A stretch of DNA of 64,000 nt, from contig NZ_JBHRXV010000006.1 in assembly GCF_042648405.1 (NCBI RefSeq), positions 66,525-130,524 of the forward strand. The letters are read 5' to 3'. The position numbers were made by a program, and so were the translations under genes. The notes under the pieces are model-generated. The model did no database searches, had not been told where the DNA came from, and saw nothing but the letters and a program-made list of their open reading frames with translations. Numbering within the stretch: the first letter of the stretch is position 1; every line of letters begins with the position of its first letter. This DNA is from Sphingoaurantiacus capsulatus (GTDB lineage: Bacteria; Pseudomonadota; Alphaproteobacteria; Sphingomonadales; Sphingomonadaceae). Positions 31,105 through 38,478 of this stretch are shown one piece after another.

Positions 31105-32299
31105 GAGCGATTCCCCCGAAAATTCAGATGCCCGTGGTAGCGAGGCAAAGCCTGCGGGTCCACTTTCCGATCTGCTGATCGTCGACCTGTCGCGCGTGCT
31201 CGCCGGGCCGTACGCGACGATGGTGCTCGCCGACCTCGGCGCGCGGGTCATCAAGGTCGAGCAGCCGGGCAAGGGCGACGACAGCCGCCACATCGGCCCG
31301 TTCAATGCCGCCGGCCAGTCGGCCTATTTCAGCTCGATCAACCGCGGCAAGCAATCGATCGCGCTCGACCTGAAGGATGCCGCGCACCGGGAGACGTTCG
31401 AGGCGCTGCTCGCGAAGGCCGACGTGGTCGTCGAGAATTACCGGCCGGGGGTGATGGAGAAGCTCGGCTATGGCTGGGCGGCGCTTCATGCGCGCTTTCC
31501 GCGGCTGATCTACGCCGCCGCCTCGGGCTTCGGGCATACCGGGCCCGACCGCGACAAGGCCGCCTATGACATGGTGGTGCAGGCGATGGGCGGGATCATG
31601 TCGATCACCGGCCATCCCGGCGGGCCGCCGACGCGGGTCGGCACCTCGGTCGGCGACATCACCGCCGGGCTGTTCACCGTGATCGGCATCCTGTCGGCGG
31701 TCCACCACCGCGCGGCGACCGGCGAGGGGATGTTCGTCGACGTGGCGATGCTCGACGGGCAGATCGCCATCCTCGAGAACGCCATCGCGCGCTATGCGGT
31801 GACCGGGGTGGCGCCGGGGCCGCTCGGCGCGCGGCATCCGTCGATCACGCCCTTCGCCGCCTATGCCTGCGCCGACGGGCATGTGGTGATCGCGGCCGGC
31901 AACGACGCGCTGTGGGGCAAACTCTGCGACGCGATCTGCGCGCCCGAATTGAAGGACGATCCACGCTTTGCGACCAATGCCACGCGCACCGACCATGCCG
32001 AGGAGGTGGCGGCGGTGATCGAGGCGCGGCTGGCGGGGCTGACGGCGGGCGAGGCGCTGGCGCTGTGCGAGGCGGCGGGCATCCCGAGCGGGCCGCTGCA
32101 GGATACCGAGCAGGCGCTCAACCACCGGCAGGTGCGGGCGCGCAACATGGTCATCCAGACCGGCTTTCCCGACGGCGCGCCGCTGACCGCCGCGGGCAAC
32201 CCGGTGAAGCTGTCCGCCTATCCCGACCCGACGACCCGGCCGAAGGCGCCGCGGCTCGACGAGCATCGCGACGCCATATTGAAGGAACTGGGCCTGTGA
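31103..32299 (+). CDS. CaiB/BaiF-type CoA-transferase (class III)
   Basis: 398 residues. Class III CoA-transferase landmarks are VLAGPYATMVLADLGARVIKV, FSSINRGKQSIALDL, ENYRPGVMEKLGYGW and the catalytic Asp185 in GTSVGDITAGL. It transfers CoA between organic acids, or acts in racemisation-type reactions; the acid partner cannot be predicted. The ATG at 31103 is the only plausible start in frame before the conserved region, and it overlaps the GST start codon within the tetranucleotide CATG. The hisN start overlaps its stop (GTGA). Confidence 0.9.
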   Translation: MSDSPENSDARGSEAKPAGPLSDLLIVDLSRVLAGPYATMVLADLGARVIKVEQPGKGDDSRHIGPFNAAGQSAYFSSINRGKQSIALDLKDAAHRETFEALLAKADVVVENYRPGVMEKLGYGWAALHARFPRLIYAAASGFGHTGPDRDKAAYDMVVQAMGGIMSITGHPGGPPTRVGTSVGDITAGLFTVIGILSAVHHRAATGEGMFVDVAMLDGQIAILENAIARYAVTGVAPGPLGARHPSITPFAAYACADGHVVIAAGNDALWGKLCDAICAPELKDDPRFATNATRTDHAEEVAAVIEARLAGLTAGEALALCEAAGIPSGPLQDTEQALNHRQVRARNMVIQTGFPDGAPLTAAGNPVKLSAYPDPTTRPKAPRLDEHRDAILKELGL

Positions 32300-33066
32300 T
32301 CGACGCGGACATCCTCATCCTCGCCGAGCGGCTGGCCGATGCGGCGGGCGCCGCCGTCCGCCCCTATTTCCGCCAGCCCTTCGACATCGAGACCAAGGGC
32401 GACCTGTCCCCCGTCACCGCCGCCGACCGCGCCGCCGAGACGGCGATGCGCGCGATCATCGAGGCGGAGCGCCCACAGGACGGCATCATCGGCGAGGAGT
32501 TCGGGCGGGTGCGCGAGGATGCTCGCTACGTCTGGGTGTTCGACCCGATCGACGGGACGCGCGCGTTCATCACCGGCCGGCCATTGTTCGGCACGCTGAT
32601 CGCGCTGCTCGACGACGGCAAGCCGGTGCTCGGCGTCATCGACCAACCGATCATCGGCGACCGCTGGGTCGGCGCCGAGGGGCGGCCGACGTTGCTCAAC
32701 GGCCTGCCGGTGCGGACGCGCGCCTGTGCGAGCCTTGCCGAGGCGCGGGTGGGCACCACCTCGCCGCAGGCGTTCGGCGAGGCGCCGTTCGCGGCGTTCG
32801 AGCGGCTACGGCCGCACGTGTGCGACGTGATCTACGGCGGCGACTGCTACAACTACGGCGTGCTGGCCGCGGGGCATCTCGACCTCGTCGTCGAGTCCGG
32901 GCTGCAACTCTACGATTTCGCGGCGCTGGTGCCGGTGATCGAGGGCGCGGGCGGCAGGATGGTCGACTGGCAGGGCCGTCCGCTCGACCGCCGCAGCGAC
33001 GGCAGCGTCGTCGCGGCGGGCGACGCCGAGCTGATCCCGGCGGCGCTGAAGCTGCTGAACGGCTAG
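32296..33066 (+). CDS. hisN: Histidinol-phosphatase, inositol-monophosphatase type
   Basis: 256 residues from GTG at 32296 (GTGA overlap with the CoA-transferase stop). Metal-binding motifs of the IMPase superfamily are GEEFGR (Glu67/68), DPIDGTRAF (Asp83, Asp86) and a C-terminal YDFAALVPVIEGAGG with the last Asp (~206). The DPIDGT-R/K-xF signature and the short length fit the HisN subgroup that removes phosphate from L-histidinol phosphate; an inositol- or PAP-phosphatase cannot be excluded. The stop is one base from the convergent AsmA-like gene. Confidence 0.88.
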   Translation: MIDADILILAERLADAAGAAVRPYFRQPFDIETKGDLSPVTAADRAAETAMRAIIEAERPQDGIIGEEFGRVREDARYVWVFDPIDGTRAFITGRPLFGTLIALLDDGKPVLGVIDQPIIGDRWVGAEGRPTLLNGLPVRTRACASLAEARVGTTSPQAFGEAPFAAFERLRPHVCDVIYGGDCYNYGVLAAGHLDLVVESGLQLYDFAALVPVIEGAGGRMVDWQGRPLDRRSDGSVVAAGDAELIPAALKLLNG

Positions 33067-33067
33067 C

Positions 33068-35236
33068 CTATTTCTTCGCCGCCTCGCGGGCCTTCTCGGC
33101 GCGCTCCTCGGCGTCCTTCTTCGCCTTCTTCGCGGCCTTCTCCTGGGCCTCGGCGCGCTCCTCGGCCATCTTCTCGGCTTCCTTCTGCGCGTCGGTCTTC
33201 TTGCCCTCGGCGGCCTTGTCGGCGGCGCGCACCGCCGGGGTGCGGGCACCGGCGAGGATCGGCCCGCAGTTGGTGTCCTTTTCCTCGCCGACATCGACGA
33301 AGGCGACGATGGCCGCGATCGGCGCCGCCACCGCACCGAGCGCCACGCCGGCGACGCCGCGCTTGATGAGCTCGGGCGAGATGATGTTGATCTTCGGCGC
33401 GGCGAAATAGCCGCCGACGCCGATCGGCGACTGGCCGGAGAACAGGCTGAACTTCTTCGAATCCGCCTCGATCGACAGGTCGAGCGATTCCTGGGCGAAG
33501 TTGAAGCTGCCATTGCCGCGAATCACCGACCGCTGCGTGTCGATGAAGATCGGATCGGCCGCCGCGTTGCCCTTGGTGACGGTAAAGGCCAGCAGGCCGC
33601 AGCGGATCTCGGTCGGGTCCTTCAACTGCTTGGCCAGCGCCTTGGTGACGTACTGGAAGATGTCGAGCTCGACGAGCTCGGTATTGCGGATCCAGAACGT
33701 GCCTTCCGGCAGGATCATCGCGATACGGCCCGTCGAGCTGCCGAGCGACTCACGCACGGTATCGCCATAGCCGCGCAGCTGGACGCGGCCCTTCACGGTG
33801 CCGGTGGTGCCCGAATCCTCGATGTCGAAGCCCTGCAGCAGGCGGCCGAGGCGCACCGGCGTCAGGCGGATGTCATAGTCGGTGATAACCGGCGACTTGC
33901 GCGCGTTGAGATCGATATCGCCGGTGAGGCGGCCGCCGGCAATGTCGAAAGCCACCGGCTTCAGGGTCAGCAGCTTCTTGTCGAGGCCGAGGTCGATCTC
34001 GAGATTGCTGATCGGGATGGTGCCGGTGCGGACGGCCTTCGCCTTGAAGCGGACCTTGGCATCGAACCGGCCGAGGCTTTCGGACGCGAGCGGCGCATCG
34101 GGCAGCACGCGCGGGCGGCCGCCTTCCTGCGTGATCGCGCCCTTGCCGCCCATCGCATCGAGGCGATCCGGCGAATAGCCGATCCACGGCCCGGCATCGA
34201 GAATGTCGAGGCTGTTGCTGTTGAGGTCGGCGTCGATGAACAGCCGCTCGTCGGCGTTCATCTTGATGGTCATGCGGCCATGCAGATCGGAATCGCCGAA
34301 GCGGCCGTTGATCTGCGTGAAGCGCCATTCGTCGCCGACCGGCGTGACTTTTGAGGTGACGCGAAACTTGCGGGTATCGGGGATGACGACGCCGAGCAGC
34401 GAGAAGGGCGTGTTGAGGTTGCCGCCCTGCGCGGTCAGGTCGAGCTTGGCGTTCTCCAGCACCGTCGCGCCCGGCAGGGTGCCGACGACGTCGATGCGGC
34501 TGTCGCCGACGTTGACGGTGAGGTTGAGCTTGTTGGCGCCGCCGGCGAGCGTCTCGTTGGGCGAGGTCAGCGCGCCGCTCGTCGTGAAGCGGGCGCCGTG
34601 CGAGGTGCCACCGCCTTTGAACGGGATACGCGGCTGCAACACGCTCTTTGCCGCCGCCACGTCGCCGACCGCGATGTTGGCGTCGAGCGCCAGCGGCCGG
34701 TCGATATAGTGGATGCGCGTGCCGGTGATCGCGGCGCGGACGATGTCGGGCAGCTCGAACGGCTCGTTGCTGTCCGACCGGAAGGTCCAGGTGTTGCGCG
34801 TCTCCTGCCGCTCCAGCCCGATCTCGGCGCCCTGCAGGTCGAGATAGTTGAAGCGCCGCTGGCCGAAGATCAGCCGCCAGATGTTGAGCTGCAGCGCGAC
34901 GCGGTCGGCGTCGAACAGCTGCTTGTCCTTCGCCCACGCCGGGTTCGACACCGTGATGTCCTCGGCGAGGAACTGGATGTGGAAGGGGTTCAGGTAGAGG
35001 TTGAAGTCGCCGCCGACGCGCACCTGCCGCTCGGTATAGTCCGAGGCGATGCTGACGAACGTGTCCTTCAGGAAGCGGCCCTTGGTAATGTAGAGCACCA
35101 GCCAGGCAATGAAGATCGCCAGCAGGATGCCGAGCAGCAGCTTTACCGGCCAAGTAAGGCTTTCCCGCCAGTCGCGCTTTTCGCGGGGCGGCGGGGGCGG
35201 CGTCTCAGCCGGAACGGTCGTCGGGTCGCTTGCCAT
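33068..35236 (-). CDS. AsmA family protein (inner-membrane anchored, envelope lipid-transport type)
   Basis: 722 residues. It starts MASDPTTVPAETPPP, then a transmembrane helix near residues 28-48 (VKLLLGILLAIFIAWLVLYI), then a long beta-rich periplasmic repeat region with AsmA marks: TERQVRVGGDFNLYLNPFHI, LDLQGAEIGLER, then a C-terminal DUF3971-like segment DIFQYVTKALAKQLKDP. The last ~70 residues are a Lys/Glu/Ala-rich coiled coil (AEKMAEERAEAQEKAA). AsmA-like proteins are implicated in phospholipid traffic between the membranes. The frame is open further upstream but without conserved sequence; ATG at 35236 has no clear ribosome-binding site. Confidence 0.88.
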   Translation of the reverse strand: MASDPTTVPAETPPPPPREKRDWRESLTWPVKLLLGILLAIFIAWLVLYITKGRFLKDTFVSIASDYTERQVRVGGDFNLYLNPFHIQFLAEDITVSNPAWAKDKQLFDADRVALQLNIWRLIFGQRRFNYLDLQGAEIGLERQETRNTWTFRSDSNEPFELPDIVRAAITGTRIHYIDRPLALDANIAVGDVAAAKSVLQPRIPFKGGGTSHGARFTTSGALTSPNETLAGGANKLNLTVNVGDSRIDVVGTLPGATVLENAKLDLTAQGGNLNTPFSLLGVVIPDTRKFRVTSKVTPVGDEWRFTQINGRFGDSDLHGRMTIKMNADERLFIDADLNSNSLDILDAGPWIGYSPDRLDAMGGKGAITQEGGRPRVLPDAPLASESLGRFDAKVRFKAKAVRTGTIPISNLEIDLGLDKKLLTLKPVAFDIAGGRLTGDIDLNARKSPVITDYDIRLTPVRLGRLLQGFDIEDSGTTGTVKGRVQLRGYGDTVRESLGSSTGRIAMILPEGTFWIRNTELVELDIFQYVTKALAKQLKDPTEIRCGLLAFTVTKGNAAADPIFIDTQRSVIRGNGSFNFAQESLDLSIEADSKKFSLFSGQSPIGVGGYFAAPKINIISPELIKRGVAGVALGAVAAPIAAIVAFVDVGEEKDTNCGPILAGARTPAVRAADKAAEGKKTDAQKEAEKMAEERAEAQEKAAKKAKKDAEERAEKAREAAKK

Positions 35237-35283
35237 TCGGGTAGGAACGGCAACGACATGGTTGCTGTTCCCCCCCGTCTGAC

Positions 35284-35973
35284 TCAGGTCGCGTCGTGGA
35301 AGATGATCCCGAGCGTGTGGCGAGTGCCTGAGCGCAGCTTGCTGACCCCGTGGCGGAGCGCCACTCGGTAAGTGCCGCGCGTACCCTGTACCGGCCGCTG
35401 GTTGACCGCGAAGATCACTGCCTGGCCTTGGGTGAGCGGCACCACGTCGGCGCGCGACTGCATGCGCGGGCGCTGCTCGGTCAGCACGAACTCGCCGCCT
35501 TCGAAGTCTTCGCCGGGCCGCGACAGCAGGATGGCCGCCTGCAGCGGGAAGACATGCTCGCCGTAGAGGTCCTGATGCAGGCAATTATAGTCGCCGGGGC
35601 CGTAGCGTAGGAGAAGCGGCGTCGGGCGAAGCTGCCCGGCGGCGTGGCAGCGATCGAGGAACTCGGCGTGCGTATCGGGGAAGCGCACGCCGATCCCCAT
35701 CGCGGCGTTCCAGCGGTTGGCGATCAGCGCGAGGCGCGGATAGAGCGCGGTGCGCAGCCGCTGGATCAGGTCGGGCAGCGGATAGGCGAAATATTTATAC
35801 TCGCCGCGCCCGAAGCCGTGCCGCGCCATCACCACCCGCGAGCGGAAGCGGTCGTCGCCGTCGTACATTGCGACGACCGCCTCGCAGGTCTCAGGCGTCA
35901 GCAGCGGCCCGGTCAGCGCATGGCCCTGCGCATCGAGGTCGCCCTCGATGCGCGCCCAATCGAGGGCCGTCAC
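35284..35973 (-). CDS. 2-oxoglutarate/Fe(II)-dependent oxygenase coupled to ada
   Basis: 229 residues from GTG at 35973. The Fe ligands are His133 and Asp135 in NCLHQDLYGEH and distal His208 in RHGVSKLRSGTRH, with Arg218 as the 2-oxoglutarate anchor (HxVxxxxSGxR pattern of prolyl-hydroxylase-like enzymes). The start overlaps the ada stop (GTGA), so translation is coupled. Genetic linkage suggests an alkylation-repair or demodification role, like AlkB beside Ada in other bacteria, but the sequence is not recognisably AlkB. A frame extension beyond 35973 reads the ada gene out of frame and is rejected. Confidence 0.85.
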   Translation of the reverse strand: MTALDWARIEGDLDAQGHALTGPLLTPETCEAVVAMYDGDDRFRSRVVMARHGFGRGEYKYFAYPLPDLIQRLRTALYPRLALIANRWNAAMGIGVRFPDTHAEFLDRCHAAGQLRPTPLLLRYGPGDYNCLHQDLYGEHVFPLQAAILLSRPGEDFEGGEFVLTEQRPRMQSRADVVPLTQGQAVIFAVNQRPVQGTRGTYRVALRHGVSKLRSGTRHTLGIIFHDAT

Positions 35974-37034
35974 GCCGCCGCCCGCTCGCGGCTCAGCAAT
36001 TCGCGCTTGCGCTCGACGCCCCAACGATAGCCGGAGAGGTCGCCGTCCGAGCGCACCACGCGGTGGCAGGGGATGGCGATGGCGAGCGAGTTGGCGCCGC
36101 AGGCCTGCGCCACCGCGCGCACCGCCGCCGGGCGGCCGATCGCCAGTGCGATCTCGGCATAGCTGGCGGTACGACCGGCGGGGATGCGGCGGAGCGCTTC
36201 CCACACCTGCTGCTGGAAGGCGGTGCCGCGAACGTCGAGCGGCAGCGACAGGCCGGCGCCCGGCGCGTCGATCAGGCCGACCACTTGCGCGACGGTCTTT
36301 TCGAAGTCGGCGTCGCCGCCAACCAGCTCGGCCGCGCCGAAGCGGTCCTGCAGGTCGCGGACCAGCGTATCGGGGTCGTCGCCGAGCAGGATCGAGCAGA
36401 CGCCCTTGTCGGTGGCGGCGACCAAGACGGTGCCCAATGAGCAGTCGCCGACCGCGAAGCGGATCGCCATGCCGCGCCCGCCGTCGCGATAGGCGCTCGG
36501 CCGCATGCCGAGCCGCGATGCCGAATCGGCGTAGAAGCGGCTGTTGGCGTTGTAGCCCGCGTCGTAGATGGCGGCGGTGACCGACGAACCGGCGGCCAGC
36601 GCCTCCTGCACCCGCTCGGTGCGGAGCGCCGCGGCATAGCCCTTGGGCGTCACGCCGGTGACCGTCTTGAAGCTGCGGTGGAAGTGGAAGCGGCTCATGC
36701 CCGCCGCCGCCGCCAGCGTATCGAGATCGGGCAGCTCCTCCGCTGCCTCGATCAGCCGGCAGGCCTTGGCGATGGCATCAGCGCGCGCCTGCGCGGGGGC
36801 GACGCCGTCAGGACGGCAGCGCTTGCAGGCACGGAAGCCCGCCGCCTCTGCCGCTGCCGGATCGGCATGGAAGGCGACATTCTCGCGCCGCGCCGGGCGG
36901 GCGGCGCAGGACGGACGGCAATAGACGCCCGTGGTTTTCACCGAATAGAAGAACTGGCCGTCGGCGGCCGCGTCGCGGCGCTGCACCGCCGCCCAGCGGG
37001 CGGCTTCATCGGCAAAGATCGGCTGGGTCGCCAT
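35970..37034 (-). CDS. ada: Ada: bifunctional O6-methylguanine/phosphotriester methyltransferase and regulator
   Basis: 354 residues. The N-terminal Ada-Zn domain has four Cys in YCRPSCAARPARRENVAF and ACKRCRP (about 39, 43, 70, 73); Cys39 is the methyl acceptor from phosphotriesters. An AraC-type DNA-binding domain spans ~95-190 (SRFHFHRSFKTVTG). The C-terminal DNA methyltransferase domain carries PCHRVVRSDG with acceptor Cys near 323. Methylation of the N-terminal Cys converts Ada into an activator of its own operon in E. coli; autoregulation is likely. AAGGAG lies eight bases upstream of ATG 37034, which fixes the start over an upstream ATG at 37079. Confidence 0.95.
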   Translation of the reverse strand: MATQPIFADEAARWAAVQRRDAAADGQFFYSVKTTGVYCRPSCAARPARRENVAFHADPAAAEAAGFRACKRCRPDGVAPAQARADAIAKACRLIEAAEELPDLDTLAAAAGMSRFHFHRSFKTVTGVTPKGYAAALRTERVQEALAAGSSVTAAIYDAGYNANSRFYADSASRLGMRPSAYRDGGRGMAIRFAVGDCSLGTVLVAATDKGVCSILLGDDPDTLVRDLQDRFGAAELVGGDADFEKTVAQVVGLIDAPGAGLSLPLDVRGTAFQQQVWEALRRIPAGRTASYAEIALAIGRPAAVRAVAQACGANSLAIAIPCHRVVRSDGDLSGYRWGVERKRELLSRERAAA

Positions 37035-37162
37035 GGCGGGTCTCCTTGTCCACATGCTGTTGTTCAGCGATGGGTTCAAGCTAGGCCTGGGCGGGACGCG
37101 GCGAACTCCGCTCCTTGCTCGGTAATTCGCAGAGCGCGGAAACCGCGCAGCCCATACAAGAA

Positions 37163-37624
37163 GTGCCCGTCATAGGAGCAAATAACTTGCGGCATCAGCT
37201 CACCGGCAACGCGGGTCTCTACCATGTAGCGAGGGAGCTATCTCGTCGAGGCTGGCATGTCATGCCAACCGTCCGCAATGCGAGAGGCGCCGATCTGTAC
37301 GCCGCCAGCGATGACGAAACACGGCTCCTGCCGATCCAATCAAAGGCGCTATCGAAGAAGGTGCCGGTGCCGCTTGGCGGATCGCTAGATAATCTCCGCT
37401 CGCCGTGGTGGGTCATCACGATCAATGCAAACACCGCTTCGCCGACGTGCTTTGTGCTCACACTAAGCGAGGTAAAGGCTGCCGCGCATCGGGGTGTTAG
37501 TCCAAGTACGGGAACGGCATCCTATTGGCTGCCGCCCAAGTCCTACGCACTGCCGCTCTACGAAGAGGCGTGGGACCGGCTGGGCAGCCCGACCAATCTT
37601 ATCGAGGCGCCAACTTCAAAATGA
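37163..37624 (+). CDS. Uncharacterised protein with PD-(D/E)XK nuclease-like signature
   Basis: 153 residues from GTG at 37163 (a TTG at 37115 would lengthen it). The sequence pattern TGNAGLYHVARELSRRGWHV, NARGADLYAASDDE, LPIQSKALSKK resembles the restriction-endonuclease-like fold: a helix with a conserved Glu, an Asp after a beta-strand (GADLY), and a Q-x-K strand motif (IQSKA). It then ends SYWLPPKSYALPLYEEAWDRLG. I recall this architecture from a widespread uncharacterised family but cannot verify it. Base composition appears somewhat lower in GC than the neighbours. It lies alone between divergent ada and the rpmI operon. Nuclease activity is inference. Confidence 0.62.
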   Translation: MPVIGANNLRHQLTGNAGLYHVARELSRRGWHVMPTVRNARGADLYAASDDETRLLPIQSKALSKKVPVPLGGSLDNLRSPWWVITINANTASPTCFVLTLSEVKAAAHRGVSPSTGTASYWLPPKSYALPLYEEAWDRLGSPTNLIEAPTSK

Positions 37625-37648
37625 GACACCACTAAGCGGGCGACTCAG

Positions 37649-37677
37649 TTGCCTTTTGAAGCGGTCGTAGCTATACG
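37649..37677 (+). promoter_or_regulatory. Putative housekeeping promoter of rpmI-rplT
   Basis: TTGCCT (37649-37654), a 17-base spacer and TATACG (37672-37677) match a sigma-70-type promoter, ending 77 bases upstream of the rpmI start. The intervening leader could hold the L20 autoregulation site known in other bacteria; I do not resolve its structure. Confidence 0.45.
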
Positions 37678-37754
37678 CCCCGCTCCGATCGAGGGATCGC
37701 CCGGCCAGTGTGGGCTGCCGTGGCGATCTGCAATCGCTCTCAAGGAGACCGAAA

Positions 37755-37958
37755 ATGCCCAAGCTCAAGACGAAGAGCGGCGTGAAGAAGCGCTTCAAGC
37801 TCACCGCCACCGGCAAGATCAAGCACGGTGTGGCGGGCAAGCGCCACCGCCTTATCAGCCACAATAGCAAGTACATCCGCACCAACCGCGGCACGACCGT
37901 GCTCGCCGAGGCCGACACCGCGCGTGTCAAGGCCTGGGCGCCCTACGGCCTGAAGTAA
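37755..37958 (+). CDS. rpmI: 50S ribosomal protein L35
   Basis: 67 residues starting MPKLKTKSGVKKRFKLTATG and ending VKAWAPYGLK, the normal length and sequence of bacterial L35. AAGGAGACC lies seven bases before the ATG at 37755, which rules out the longer frame starting at 37710. It is the first gene of rpmI-rplT; rplT follows after 12 bases. infC, which precedes this pair in many bacteria, is absent here. Confidence 0.97.
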   Translation: MPKLKTKSGVKKRFKLTATGKIKHGVAGKRHRLISHNSKYIRTNRGTTVLAEADTARVKAWAPYGLK

Positions 37959-37970
37959 GGAGACCCCGAC

Positions 37971-38336
37971 ATGGCACGCGTCAAGCGCGGTGTAACCGCA
38001 CGCGCCCGTCACAAGCGGGTCCTTGAGCAGGCGAAGGGCTATTTCGGCCGTCGCAAGAACACGATTCGCATCGCTCGCCAGGCTGTCGAGAAGGCGGGCC
38101 AGTACGCCTACCGCGACCGCAAGGTGAAGAAGCGGAACTTCCGCGCGCTGTGGATTCAGCGCATCAACGCCGCCGCGCGTGAGCAGGGCCTGACCTATGG
38201 CGTGTTCATGCACGGGCTGAAGCTTGCCGGCGTCGAGCTGGACCGCAAGGTCCTCGCCGACCTCGCCGTGCACGAGCCGGAGGCGTTTAAGGCCATTGCC
38301 GCGCAGGCGCAGACCGCGCTCGGCCAGGCCGCCTAA
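37971..38336 (+). CDS. rplT: 50S ribosomal protein L20
   Basis: 121 residues. It begins MARVKRGVTARARHKRVLEQ, with the conserved AKGYFGRRKNTIRIA and NAAAREQGLTYGVFMHGLK segments. L20 is essential for early 50S assembly and is a translational repressor of its own operon in other bacteria. Preceded by AGGAGA. A hairpin follows within 20 bases of the stop codon. Confidence 0.98.
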   Translation: MARVKRGVTARARHKRVLEQAKGYFGRRKNTIRIARQAVEKAGQYAYRDRKVKKRNFRALWIQRINAAAREQGLTYGVFMHGLKLAGVELDRKVLADLAVHEPEAFKAIAAQAQTALGQAA

Positions 38337-38355
38337 ACACCTACAGGCGATTGGA

Positions 38356-38393
38356 ACGAGGGCGCGGGCTGCTTCGGCGGCTCGCGCCCTCGT
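38356..38393 (+). terminator. Terminator-like hairpin after rplT
   Basis: ACGAGGGCGCG pairs perfectly with CGCGCCCTCGT across a 16-base loop that can itself pair (GGCT/..GGCT region partly). TCGTTTC follows, a short T-run only. It separates rpmI-rplT from pheS. Confidence 0.55.
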
Positions 38394-38478
38394 CGTTTCG
38401 GCGCATAGTGTACGCAACACGCACAGCGTTGGTTGCCAGATGCCCCAAGAGGCACTGGACCTAAAAGGGGAACGTCGA

